NCBI GenBank assembly: GCA_003971905.1
Contig: RSEE01000039.1
Coordinates: forward strand, 248,001-312,000
DNA: 64,000 nt
Source: Moniliella sp. 'wahieum'
Taxonomy: Eukaryota > Basidiomycota > Moniliellomycetes > Moniliellales > Moniliellaceae
Direction: 5' to 3'
Part shown: positions 43,098-53,956 of the stretch, one piece after another
Layout of the letters: every line of letters starts with the position of its first letter
How positions within the stretch are numbered: position 1 is the first letter of the stretch
Position numbers and translations under genes: made by a program
Notes under the pieces: model-generated
The model's database searches: none
The model's input: the letters and a program-made list of their open reading frames with translations, nothing else
Told to the model about the DNA's origin: nothing

Positions 43098-46074
43098 ATG
43101 CTCACCACCGCCTCGTGGCTGCAGCAGCGCTGGCACGCCGCCCACCCGCCCACCACCGAGCAGGACACCGTCCGCGCCCTCGCCGCCCGCCTCGCCCTCG
43201 CCGCCGATGCCAACCCCCAGCCCTCCGCGCCCGAGTCCCAGTCCCCGCCTCGGACCAGGACCAAGCGCTGGCCGACGTCCGCGCCGCCCTCTACAGTCTC
43301 CGCAGCCTCGCTCGCAGTCGACCCGCCCTCGTTGCTTCCGATGCCTGGGCCGCACTCTCGATGCCCTCCCCCTCCTTGCCGCCCCCCTGCCCCTCTGCCT
43401 CCGCTTGACATGGGCCACATAGCCTCCCCCTCCGGTGGGGAAGACCTGGCGCGGCAACGGGCACGCCAGGCCGCGCGCATGCGTCAAGTCCGTCGCGCGG
43501 CACACGAACGCGCGCGCGGGGAAGTGTTGACGGCGTTGCTAGATACCTTGACGGCGCTGTGCGACGACCCGGCGCGGGCCGAAGCGTTCTTGAAACAAGA
43601 AGGCTGGCCTGGTCCTTGTCGCTGCTCGGACCCGGGGTGCACCTTTCGGAGCAGCAAGTTTCGCCCGACTTGGATTACGCGCCTAGCGTCGCGCTGGCCT
43701 CCCTTGCGCTTCTTCGCACTTGGTTCACTCGGCGCCGGAGCGAACGGGAGCAGCGCTGCTGTCCCTTGGCGGTGGAATGGCCGTTCTGCTCCATTGCATC
43801 TCCCAGACGAAGCGCAATTTGAGCCGGACGAAGAAGAACCGCAGGGGGTGCATGCGCGTGCAGCATTGCGGGGGGAAACGTTGTTGCTGCTGCCTTCGTT
43901 GGTCGGACACAGTGCGCCGTTGGCCCAGCTGGCCCTGTACGAGGGCGGATTGGACGTCTGCTCCGCTTCCTCTCTCTTCGTGCGCAGGCACGGGGACTAT
44001 CCCCCTTCCCTGGGAAACCGATTTGGACGCGCTCGAATCCTGCGAGGCCATCCTCACTCGAGCTCAGGGCGCACGCAAGTACTTCTCCCAAGCGCGCCTC
44101 GGCACCCTTCTCCGTCCTGTCCTTGAACGAGGAGGGGAAGTGACAGCACAAGCAGGCCTGAGGGTGCTGCAGGTCTTGCTGGCCGATCCCGAACCTGAGT
44201 CGCTGCAACCCACCACAGGATATTCACAATGAGACGCCGAAGGAAGGGACAACTAAGGAGAGACAACCGAGGAGACAACCAAGGAGACAACCAAGGAGAC
44301 AACCAAGGAGACAACCAAGGAGGAGACAACCAAGGGGAGGACACCCAAGGAGGAGACAACCAAGGAGGAAACACCCAAGGAGGAAACACCCAAGGAGGAG
44401 ACGGACAAGTCAGAGAAGGCGGAACTGGCCAATGATGAGACGGGCAAGGAGAAGGAGCTCAATGAGACCAAATGGAGGTCCAACGGCACATTGCCGCCAC
44501 CTGCTTCCTTGGGTGGGGACGCTGCTTTGGACCGCCATTGAACGTGCGTGTGCACGCGGCGGTAGTCGGTGACGCTGGCAGTAGAAGGGTGTCTGGAAGC
44601 GCAGGCGTCTTTCGTCCAGTCCCGTGCCATCCCACCTCTTCTACATGCCCTTTTGACACTCGGGCTGGAAGCGAATCAGAGGAGGACCCACGTGCGCTCG
44701 GGGTGTGTATGTCGCCTTCCTCAGCCTCCTTGACCGATTGGGGGAGAACATCGCTCTGCGCAAAGCTCTTATTCACTGTTTGCTCCTTCCTCCTGAAGAG
44801 AATGGGGAGGCAATGGCACCAATCGACCCTCTGGACCCAGAGTGGAGAAGGTTTATCTTCTATTGCCAGGAAGGGCAGCCTCTCCATTGGCACACGTCTG
44901 GCGACGGGCAAATTGGATGCACAAGGATTGCGAGCTTGCCAGATTCTTTCCCATCTACTAAGGGGCTCCAACGAAGCGAAGGATGTTCTCCGCAATCTCG
45001 TTCTTCCCATGTCACCCTCCGACAGCCAGCCTGAGAAGGAAGGCCAACCAGCTGACGTGAAGAGAATCCCCTTCATGGAGTTTATGTTATTGCTTCTTCA
45101 GGCTCCGGCGCCCCGGACCCAGGTGGGCGTCCTTACACTCCTCTCGCAATGGGGGTGGGACTACGCCCTGCCCTTCTCACCGGACCTTATGTCCGTGCTC
45201 ACCCAAATGCTGGGGAAGGAGGACTTGCTCCCGGCTCTGGCTGCGTTGGCACTGGGCGTGAACGCCACGTTTTCCCCCTCTCCCATGGGCGAAGAAAGCA
45301 AGGCGGTGGTCCCGCCCTTGGCTCAACTGGTCCAGATCAGTTCGCTCCTACGGGATCATGTGACGTTTGCCCGTCTGCGTCCTGCTGGGGGCGCACTTCC
45401 CACGCCCGGACCGCTGCCTCTATCCTACGCTCTTCCCGGCTGTCCGGACTGGGGTGGGGAATGGTTCGATTGGCCTTTTGTGCTGTGGTGGCAAGGGGCG
45501 ATGAGTCTGATGGCCCACACGACCGCTCGCACCTTCCTCCCTTCCCCCCAGGCTGGAAGCCAGCCGAGCCTCCCTCCTCCTCCTTCGTGCTGAAGTACAG
45601 TCTGTTCGTCAAGCCCGTGTTGAGGCTGAGAGAAAGCAGGACGAAGCCACTGCCAATCTAGCCGCCCTTCGAACCAAGCTCGAGGCCGAGGTGCACCTTC
45701 GCGCCATGGGAGCGGCTGGGGCAGCGGCCGAAATCCGGCGATTGCGGGACGAGGTGGGCAGGCTTGCTCCTGCGCCTTGCTGGGACGGCGGCGGCCGAGG
45801 AGGAGTCGGCGGACGAGAAGGAAGTTTCTTCTGAAGAGGAGGAGGAAGAAAGAAGGAAGAAGCACTTGTTTCTCCTTCGCCTGATCCGGTTCTGTTGGAA
45901 AGGATCGAGCGACTGCAACTCTTGCTGCGGGAGGCAGTGCAGGTCCAAGAGGCCGAAACGGAGAATGAGGACTTGCTGGTCTTGCTGGAGGACTTGAGTC
46001 TCAAGCGAAGTGCAGAGAAGGAGCTTCTACGGTCCTGGGGGGAGCCAGTGAGCGAGGACGACGAAGAGGAATAA
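43098..46074 (+). CDS. USO1: Uso1/p115-like vesicle tethering protein, short form
   Basis: p115/Uso1 tethers ER-derived vesicles to the Golgi. ATG 43098 starts MLTTASWLQQRWHAAHPP. The armadillo head includes VRALAARLALAADANP, ALADVRAALYSLRSLARSRP, VLTALLDTLTALCDDPAR, LLLLPSLVGHSAPLAQLAL then YEGGLD, CEAILTRAQGARKYFSQARL and LLSQWGWDYALPF. The tail has a coiled coil (QARVEAERKQDEATANLAAL, EIRRLRDEVGRLAP, RIERLQLLLREAVQVQEAE) and the family's end NEDLLVLLEDLSLKRS with acidic VSEDDEEE, terminating at TAA 46074. Total is about 950 residues; yeast Uso1 is near 1800, animal p115 about 960. A 12-bp minisatellite encodes an ETTK repeat inside the head. Several frame changes occur in the head. The coiled coil is short. 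Confidence 0.85.
44261..44405 (+). repeat. 12-bp coding minisatellite (GACAACCAAGGA)
   Basis: About 11 tandem copies of GACAACCAAGGA, the later ones drifting to ACACCCAAGGAGG. In one frame it encodes repeating Glu-Thr-Thr-Lys within the Uso1 head region. Confidence 0.95.
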
Positions 46075-47416
46075 AAGACCATCGTATGCCATACGCGATT
46101 CAAGGGTCTGCTTCCAGGGGCTCGAGACAAATGCGCAAAGACGAAGGATAGGGATTTGTGTCGTTTTTGCTCGGCTTATGCCATGCTATCAAGTCAAGTC
46201 AGCACGACAGTTGGTGATCCTTTGGGCCAATACGCAGTGAATCAAAGGAAGCGAAAGGGAGATCGAATCGGGGTACGTTTTTTTATGCTGGGACGAGTAC
46301 GTCGATGAGTGCAGAAGGGTCCAAATGTGAGACTCTCAGCGCTCACGCGATGGAACAGGAAAGGGGGAAATGTAACCGCATGACAAGCTGCAGTACACTT
46401 TAAATTAAGGTTTTTGGAAGGGAACTCATGGGGGGATCAAGGGCAAAGGAAGGATGGGGAGTGTGTGCTGGCCGGGATTGTACTCCCATTTATATGCTCA
46501 CTGAACACATCCACCACCGCATTTCAAATTCTGTGGGAGACCAGAACGGAGTGGTGGTGCTCGAGTCTTGGATGAAGTATGTTGCGATAGGAGCCCATCT
46601 ATTTTGTTGCATTTTGCGCAAGCCAAGTACCGGTGTGAGTGAAAAAAGTGGAGTATATATCATGATCCATCAATGTGCTGTGGGTAAAGCAGAGCTCTGG
46701 GTGATCTTTTGGAAGGGGACGGAGAAGGGCTTGGGTCCATGGCAGAGAACAAATCAGCAGGCCTTGGGATCTGCCACAAAATCGACCGCCGCTATTATGG
46801 TGAAAAGCGACCCCCATGCTGACCCGGAAGGGAGCGAAGAGTAGGCAACATTATGCACAACATTCATCTTGTTCAACCCATTTCAGCTTGAGCACGAGAA
46901 GAACGTAGAAAGGGTCGAGCGAGGCCAATGTGCAAGGGGACCCGGATGAAAGGAAGATCCTTAAGCGTATTGTGAGCAGCGACTGCAGACCAACTATCAC
47001 TCCCTCCCCTCAAAAAGTAAAAGTAGATGCAGGTGCGCCATGACTTTACGAAGCGGGCGAGAGTCCGAAATCTCCCAACAACTTATAGTATTCGGGGCAC
47101 ACGCACACGCAGCACGAGCACACAAGAAGACGAGAGTGATTATAGCGGTCGTGCCCGAGAGGGGTGTGTGGGGCCAAAACAGGCACACGGGGCCTGATGA
47201 GACCTGGAGTCCTGATGGTCCTCTGTTGCTCGCATCCTATCTTTCCCGGTTTACTGTTTTTTCTTTTCGGACATCTGTCTCAGAGTAAGAGATGCATGAA
47301 GCTCAAGTGAGGGAGAGAAGATAAATAAAGATATATATATAAAGGTGCCTCGCACAACCCCTCGGGCATGAATGGCAAAACGAGCTATAGGCAAGAGAGA
47401 GAATACCGAAAGATAA
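46075..47416. other. intergenic, nothing seen
   Basis: 1.3 kb between the convergent Uso1 and GH79 genes. A TATATATA run lies at about 47328-47340. No gene recognised, though a small last exon of the GH79 gene could lie here. Confidence 0.4.
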
Positions 47417-49297
47417 TTAAGAACACTTACGCACGATGTCCAATGACTCGTCTGCGCTGAGCCAGGGAACCGTGTTGAGCACGCGCCGGATCTCCCGCAT
47501 CGCGGCGCTGCTGGGTAGAATATTTCCCGCTTGCCAGCACTTCACATTTCCATCCTCTCCCCGGGCCATGGCTTCCCAGCACCCAGTCGAGGTTGAGAAC
47601 AGCGGCGGAACCGTCGGGAACGTTGACGCGGAGGCGACCTTGGTCGTCCGATGTGAACTGGTCTCCGGTCGTTTTGACTTGCTCTTCTTGCGCATTGGGC
47701 AAGGTTTCGTACGACATGCCGTTCCAGGTGGTATTGTAGACCGCGTCGGTACCGGGTGCTTCGAGGGTGGAGAGGTACCACGTCCGCCCAACAAGCTCAG
47801 GAATGGTAATATCAAAGGACACCGAGTGGGTGCGGGACGAAGTGGTGTTATGAGGATGCGTGTTGAACAAGGCCATACCGGAGATGTAATCGCCCGTGTA
47901 AATCGCATATGCAGTCAAACGAGGCTTGTCCCTGTTCGAGACGCCCATCAAGGGGATTGGTGCCACTCGAGTATTGCAACTGCCACCCACCAGTTGGGCA
48001 AAGGCGGCAAAGGCGTAGAATGACGACGGACATGAGGCGCCGTGTTGTCCATCACGATCGGTTGCCACGGCGCACCGTACGATGTTGGGTCATGTGGATC
48101 TGCACTGAGTTGATTTGAACCGTGGCGGCATAGAAGAGGAAGTTGAAGAGCCACAGGGTAGTGGCAAATGTGTCGGAGATGCCCTTAATGCCTTCGGGAC
48201 CGATCGAACCCATTTCGCGCAGGTAGTAGGGTTTGCCCGTGTCCAACGCCTGGTAGGACTGCTGTTGCCACTCGTACAGTTGCGACACGGTATTGGGAAG
48301 AGAGAGCAACCAGTCGGTCGTGATGGGGAAATTCGAGACGTTAATGTAATACAGCTTAGGATAGGAGAAGACGACAAAGGTCAGATCGTGACTTCAGCGC
48401 AAGAATTGAGAGATGAGCCGTGGATATATAGGGAAAATATAGGGCAAAACGTACATAGTCATGCTGCGACCAGGCAGTCACAAACATACTGTCATTGTAC
48501 CCAATGCCATGTGTGTCCTGGGTCAAATTGACCACACGGTAGGGGTGGCCATTCTTGTTGGCCGTCGTGGCCGTGACAGCGGCTTCAAACATGGCAGCCG
48601 GCTTGCCCCGGGGCTTGAGAGCGCGCCGATAGATGGCCTTTACGCGGGTGATCCACTCCTTCCCGTACATTTGCTCTGTGTAGCCTGGTTTGCGGTAGCC
48701 ATTGCTAACGTACAAGTCGGGCTCGTTCCCAACTTCAAACCCGACCAGATCAACGTTTTGCAAGTGATCCATGGCCGCATTGGCCGTCTCCACAATCCGC
48801 TCTACCGCATCGGAGCCAGTGTAGGCCAAATTGAGGCCAAACGTGATTGGGGTATCTCGGGCAACCGATCAATGGCCTTGAAGAGCCCAGGGCCAAAGTA
48901 AAGACTGGAGCTGGGCCCAGCAGATGCGTCTGTGTTGGTGCTATACCCATATCCTGCTGCCGAGGAATTCCACAGCGCATTGTCACCCGTATTCCACCAA
49001 TACGGACGTGAGGGGATGATCCACTCAGGTTCTGGAGTGCCTCCATACATCCATACGTCAGCGGGTTGACGGAATCGGTCCCGACGATGGCAGGCAGGTT
49101 ACTCGGTTCGATCCCGATCCCGGCATAGCTCGGGAAGAGGACAGTCGAGAGGTTGGCCCCAGCATGGCTTGCCTTCCAGCTGGGGAAGAGACTGACGCTT
49201 GTGAGCGCGCCTTGCACCAACGGGAAAAGGAGGAGGGCGGTGGCCAGCGCGGCCCGCGGGTTCGACGCTGGCAGGACGGTCTGCGTGTGAAGGACAT
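47417..49297 (-). CDS. secreted glycoside hydrolase, family GH79 (beta-glucuronidase type)
   Basis: GH79 enzymes cleave beta-glucuronides. The N-terminus has a signal-like LATALLLFPLVQGALTS, then LFPSYAGIGIEPSNLPAIVG. The TIM barrel contains MDHLQNVDLVGFEVGNEPDL, with the acid/base Glu codon at 48722-48724, and later LDTGKPYYLREMGSIGPEG, with the nucleophile Glu at 48214-48216. An intron starts GTACGT after SQHDY (near 48455). The barrel continues VSNFPITTDWLLSLPN and FATTLWLFNFLFYAATVQIN, and the C-terminal beta domain holds APWQPIVMDNTAPHVR, LTAYAIYTGDYISGMALFN and ITIPELVGRTWYLSTLEAPG. Two alternative ends exist (47417 and 47427). Three or more frame changes; the start at 49297 is the nearest ATG upstream of the signal. 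Confidence 0.86.
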
Positions 49298-50823
49298 GGT
49301 GGAGGAGAACGTGGGGGTGCCCACAGGGGGATGGGGGTAGTGGACGCTGGTAATCCACACACTTGGCGACGGATGAGTGAGGAGGAAGATATAGTGGCTT
49401 GAGATGGTATGCTTCCGTGCTCCTTGTCCAGCGCAGCTGGCAGGCAGTCGGAGTCTCCCTCCTTTGATATGTGCTGCCACTTGTGCTATATTGCACACAC
49501 TCTGTTATCACAGCGTTATAATGCCTCTGTAAGTTCTGTACCCCACTGTCGGAACTCTATTGCCTCGGCACCTGCCTGTTGAGGCAAAAGCGTTAGCCTC
49601 AACGTCTCAACAGGCCCTCAGATCATCCGGTCATGCACATGCCTCAACGGTAGGGTTCAAACTTGGCTCGCTTGCTTCTTTCGCTCACCCGGGCGTAATA
49701 GTATCCCAGCTTACGACGCTCTCAAGCCCACATCAAACTTTTTTGGCATCAACGCGTTCAATAACGCTCAATATATATATACCCTGTTGGACGCATATAT
49801 ATCCTTTGGACGGTGTGCTCGGCGCGAGGCGATGGCGGGAACGAGAGAGAGACTCTTGGACACGAGTAAGACGGAGCCAACCAGATCAAGGGGAGGAGGA
49901 GGCCATGCTGCGGGTATGAGTGAAGCGGGGTTGGGCCTTGGGCCTTGGAAGTGATGGTGGTGTCAGCAGAAAAAGTCAGTCGACGAGAGGACAAGAACCG
50001 AGATGCTCGATGGAAAATGCAGCCAAGGAATGTTGAACGTTCAAGTTGCGCTGAACGCGTTGGACCCTCATCCATCACATGCGCATCACACGGCGAATCG
50101 CACATCACTTGCATCACTATCCCCACCGGCCCCACCATCCTCCATTTCCGGTGGCGTTGGCCTTTACCGACCCCGTGCGCCCAGAGCGGAATCAAGCAGT
50201 GGGCGGAACGACACAACGCACGCGTAAGCTATGCACCATGTGCCTACCTAAGGCCTGGCCGGCTTACCTAAGGCCTAACCCGATTCCCGGCCAGTTCGTT
50301 ATCGAATCGGTTATCGATTATCGACCGTCGTATATCAATCTCGTCTGCCTTGTGGTATCGATGTATCCCCCGACTCGATCGAGTCATCGAGTCACCGCAG
50401 TATGATCGATGATCGAGATGACCACTCGCTTGAAGCTTGAAGCTTTGAAATGTGAAACTTGACCCGTGGTTACCGGGTTACCGGTTATCGACCGGTTATC
50501 ACCCTTGTGTGAACAGTGAGCGCGCGCTGAGCTCAGCACCAAAGATAATCGATGGCATCGACCATTCGATCAATCGTCCCGAGTTGGCCATCGAGTCACA
50601 TCGAGTCACCTGAGTCAGTTCGCCAGGCTTTCGTCTCATAGATCATCGACATCGATCATCGAGTTTGGCTTTTGAAGCCTGGAGCTTGCCTACACCTCCA
50701 ATCGCTTTGGATGTCGATGCCCGGACACGTTAAAAATACTTGCGCAGTCTCTGTTCAGTGCACCAAGTCATCTGATCCGAGCGCCTGAGCCTCTCTCCCG
50801 CCCGATTTTCTCAGCTATACGCC
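49298..50823. other. intergenic, repeat-rich
   Basis: 1.5 kb with TATATATATA at about 49770-49800 and repeated words near 50260-50680: TTACCTAAGGCC twice, TCGATC and ATCGAGTCAC iterations, GAAGCTTGAAGC, and GGTTACCGGGTTACCGGTTA. No gene recognised. Confidence 0.5.
50396..50680. repeat. cluster of ATCGAT, GAAGCTT and TTACCGG microrepeats
   Basis: ATCGATGATCGAG, CTTGAAGCTTGAAGCTTTGA, TACCGGGTTACCGGTTATCG and three ATCGAGTCAC copies within 285 bp. Confidence 0.8.
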
Positions 50824-51848
50824 ATGGTCCGACTGTTCTTACGGGCGCCACGGGGGTACATTGGCGGTAGTGTACTGGCCCTCGTTGTGGCCACCATCCC
50901 GACTGGGACGTGACGGTTTTGGTGCGCGACGAGGCCAAGGCGCAGTTGGTTCAGAAGGCCTATCCCACGGTCCGCACCGTCCTTGGCGACGTTACAGCGA
51001 CAAACCACACTCGAGTCCCAGGCGGAACAAGCCACGGTGGTGATCCATACGGCTGGCAGTGACGAGGACCGAGTCGGCACCCCGGCTCTGCTTCGTGGTG
51101 CGGCAAGAGGCGAGTCGACGTACTTGCACACCAGCGGAGGTCTGGCATGGGCAGCAGCGGCGCTGGCTGCCAACCAGTTTGGTGTACCGACCTGCCAGGA
51201 GGCGTACGATGACTGGCACGGTGTCCAGCGCATCCTCGACCGGCCGCCCGAGGCACCACACAGCTTTGTCGACCATCTCGTCTCGGCCGCCCAAAAGGGG
51301 CTGAGAGCAGCGATCGTGTTTCCCGGCGTGGTGTATGGGCAAGGCACTGGCCCCAGCAAGAAGGAGACATACCCACTTTGGGCTGCCGCCCTGGCTCAGC
51401 GCAAGGCATTTGTCATTGACCAAGGCACGAACCGGTGGGGGGCAGTACATGTCCAAGACCTTGCTCGGATCTACCTTGCTCTGGCCGAGAAAGCAGTAAG
51501 CCCCGATTCGTCCGCTTCTACAGGGCTCTGGGCGCCCGAGGGAGGCATGTTCATGGGCCAAAGCGAGGCAATTGTGCTAGGGGAGTATGTGGCGCGTGGG
51601 GCCAAGGTGGGGCATGCGATGGGGCTGCTGGACACGAGGAGGTGGAACATGTGTCGGTGGAGGAGGCTGAGGCGCGTCAGCCCTACATTCGCTTTGTCCT
51701 CCGGCACCGACCTGTTCCCGAGCCGAACGGGCGGTGCGCCTGCTGGGTGGACACCCCAGGGCCCGTCGATGGTGAGGACTTGCCGCGTGGCTGGCGGCGG
51801 AGGCTCAGAACACACAGACGAAATGACGAGGTTGAGAATGAATATTGA
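50824..51848 (+). CDS. NAD(P)-dependent epimerase/dehydratase-like SDR
   Basis: An atypical (extended-type) short-chain dehydrogenase with a Rossmann fold. The ATG at 50824 starts MVRLFL; the Gly-rich dinucleotide motif LTGATGYIGGSVLAL is encoded at 50835-50880 but the run GGGGG there has one G too many. The fold continues HHPDWDVTVLVRDEAKAQLV, YPTVRTVLGDV, QATVVIHTAGSDED, TYLHTSGGLAW, SFVDHLVSAAQKGLRAAIVF PGVVYGQG and FVIDQGTNRWGAVHVQDLAR IYLALAEKAV. The tail, in another frame, reads LDTEEVEHVSVEEAEARQPY and ends near 51848. Substrate unknown; fungal relatives are mostly uncharacterised. Three or so frame changes. Confidence 0.82.
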
Positions 51849-52763
51849 GGAGGCCCGACGAGGAGGGGAGGGGAGCATGTGCGTCATAGGCTGCGTTTGC
51901 CCCACAATTGGCGTGTTGCTATGGCAAGGAACACAGCTGGGGAGACTAGAGAGTGGGCTTCCGTCGGGGCGCGTGCTACGACGCCCTTGGGCTGTCGGCC
52001 CGAACAGATGCACGAAGGCTGCCGGCGTGCCGCTTTCTTTGCTGCGACTAAAATAGGGCCATTGGTTTCAGGCCTTCCATTTTGAAGCTTCCTTGAAGCG
52101 TACGGGGCCGGGGGTCGGACTGCGCAGCCACGCGCTCGGCTGCCCCCGTGCTGCCCTGCTGGGGGCGGCCGCAGTAGGCCCGGCCGTAGCCTGCCGCAGC
52201 CCAGCGCAGCCCATGCAGGCAGGTGCATGATGCTGATGCATGATGCATGATGTATGACATTCATGACACTGCCCCGTGCAGTGCAGGCCGGCGCCTGGCC
52301 GCAGCTGGCGGCCCCAATCTTAGCGCTCGATGACGCGTCCTTCCTAGCCATCGCGGCAGCCGAGTGCACATGCGTCGTTACGTTCATCACGCGTCAACTA
52401 TCGCCGAAACCGAGTTGATGCATGGGCCTGCACCAGCGCAGTGTGGCTGCCGGGCGATAGGCTGCCCACGGCTGGGCACCAGCACTGCCCCGCGTGTGGG
52501 GCGTGTGTCAGAAGGCGAGGGCGCATGGCATGGGCCCTGCCAGGCACTGCCAGGCACTGCCAGGCACCTTTTCTGATCGTGGATGCGCTCCGAGGGCGGC
52601 CGGGCTTGCGCCGCGGAGGCTAGCTTGGCGCCGGTGGCCATTGGGCCACAACATCCACCCCAGATGGCAACCATGTGAGTTTGCGGCAACGGCGACCGGC
52701 TTGCCAGCCTTCGTTCGATCCCGTCTTTTTCCGTTCTGCCCACCTTCCCCTACACTTCCCGCC
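51849..52763. other. intergenic, repeats only
   Basis: 0.9 kb with GCCGCAG/CAGCCCAGCGCAGCCC GC-rich sequence near 52130-52215, a TGATGCA array at 52222-52262, and three tandem GCCAGGCACT units at 52538-52570. No gene seen. Confidence 0.5.
52222..52262. repeat. TGATGCA microrepeat, second copy
   Basis: ATGATGCTGATGCATGATGC continues with ATGATGTATGACATTCATGA, closely resembling the array at 13009-13054. Confidence 0.75.
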
Positions 52764-53732
52764 ATGTCTGAAGGGCGCCCTGCCCCTGCGTATCCCACGC
52801 GCCAGACCGTCAACTACCGCCGCGGCAAGCGAGCGGCCAACCCAATGAAGCGCCGCCATTGGTACACTGGTCTGATCATTCTGTGTGGCTGGCTGTTGCC
52901 ACCGCTTGCGGTCGCCGTGCGCTTTGGGATTGGCCTTGACTTCTTCATCAATGTCATCCTCACCTGCTGCGGCTACATCCCCGGCCACATCCACAACTTT
53001 TGGATCCAAAACATCCGCAACAACAAGAACAAGAACCATTCGCCCGCCTGGGCCGTACGCAACGGCTTGATCAAGGACTACCGCCGCGACAAGGCCCAAA
53101 AGCGCCAATGGGCTGGCCGATACGACGACGATGGTATGGTGGGTGGCACCTCCCATTACGACCGCCAGCGCTGGGAAAATGAAGAAGTGGTGGTCGATCC
53201 CGTCTCGGGCGAGACGAGGCGGGAGCATCCGGTGGCTACCGGCTTGCCCCCCGCGCCGTGGAAGACGGACCCCAATGCGCCCAACGGCCGCGACTGGGAC
53301 GATGACCTGGCCCCCGAAAAGCAGGAGGACCGATTTGCTCGCAGCAAAAATGCTCGCAATCCTGCCCCGGCAGGCAGGAGGGACAGCGTGACGGGCGCGT
53401 GGATTCAAAGCGGGGAGGAGTTGCAGCCGAATGTCCCTGGCGGCAGTGGCTCCACCAGCGGACTCGACGCGGGGAGGGACAAGCCGCGCAAATCAAGCAA
53501 GAAGAAGGCGCCGTTGCAACAACAGTATGCTGAACGATATGGCTTTTCCCGTTCGTCCTTGTCCAATTCGAGCGACAGCCTCCGTAATGCGCGCGGGTGG
53601 ACGGCCGGGTCGGGCGATGCATTGGACCGTGAGCTGCAAGGCGGTAGGAGTGCCGATGTGCCACCCAAGACTGTCTCGAACAATCCCTTCGACCGCGTCG
53701 TTGCGAACGACGGCCTTGATCATCAATTCTAA
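52764..53732 (+). CDS. Pmp3 (plasma membrane proteolipid 3) family protein with long C-terminal tail
   Basis: Pmp3 proteins are tiny two-helix membrane proteins that influence plasma membrane potential and salt tolerance. ATG 52764 starts MSEGRPAPAYPTRQTVNYRR; the Pmp3 core follows: GLIILCGWLLPPLAVAVRFG then GLDFFINVILTCCGYIPGHI and HNFWIQNIRNNKNKN. The remaining 220 or so residues are a hydrophilic tail with many Arg, Asp, Gly and Ser (KDYRRDKAQKRQWAGRYDDD, TGLPPAPWKTDPNAPNGRDW, KPRKSSKKKAPLQQQYAERY). The classic family member is about 55 residues; tailed versions are known in fungi. The frame is uninterrupted over 323 residues and has no intron, making this one of the cleanest genes here. 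Confidence 0.93.
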   Translation: MSEGRPAPAYPTRQTVNYRRGKRAANPMKRRHWYTGLIILCGWLLPPLAVAVRFGIGLDFFINVILTCCGYIPGHIHNFWIQNIRNNKNKNHSPAWAVRNGLIKDYRRDKAQKRQWAGRYDDDGMVGGTSHYDRQRWENEEVVVDPVSGETRREHPVATGLPPAPWKTDPNAPNGRDWDDDLAPEKQEDRFARSKNARNPAPAGRRDSVTGAWIQSGEELQPNVPGGSGSTSGLDAGRDKPRKSSKKKAPLQQQYAERYGFSRSSLSNSSDSLRNARGWTAGSGDALDRELQGGRSADVPPKTVSNNPFDRVVANDGLDHQF

Positions 53733-53956
53733 ATCGAACCGCACCCTCCCTCCCCGTGGGTTCACCTGGGATGCATCACACAATCAGTTTGGTCTCATGT
53801 GTTGATGCGTGGATGCATTGTTTCTCTCCTTGGCTTCCCTGCTTCATATGTACCTCGCCATCTCTGCTACGCATATTTCCGGCGCTTTGCCCGCTCCGTC
53901 CCACCCTCTGTGAATCAAATGGACTGATCGACGAGATTGCCAAAAGAGGTAGAATT

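Noticed and set aside
42352-43505. Long minus-strand frames opposite the Tvp38 and Uso1 genes
   Set aside because: Arg/Gly/Ala-rich shadows of GC-rich coding sequence; the plus-strand frames carry the conserved motifs.
50396-50680. CRISPR-like or transposon terminal repeats in the microrepeat cluster
   Set aside because: No regular spacers, no cas genes, no inverted termini; this is a eukaryotic genome and the units are too short and irregular.
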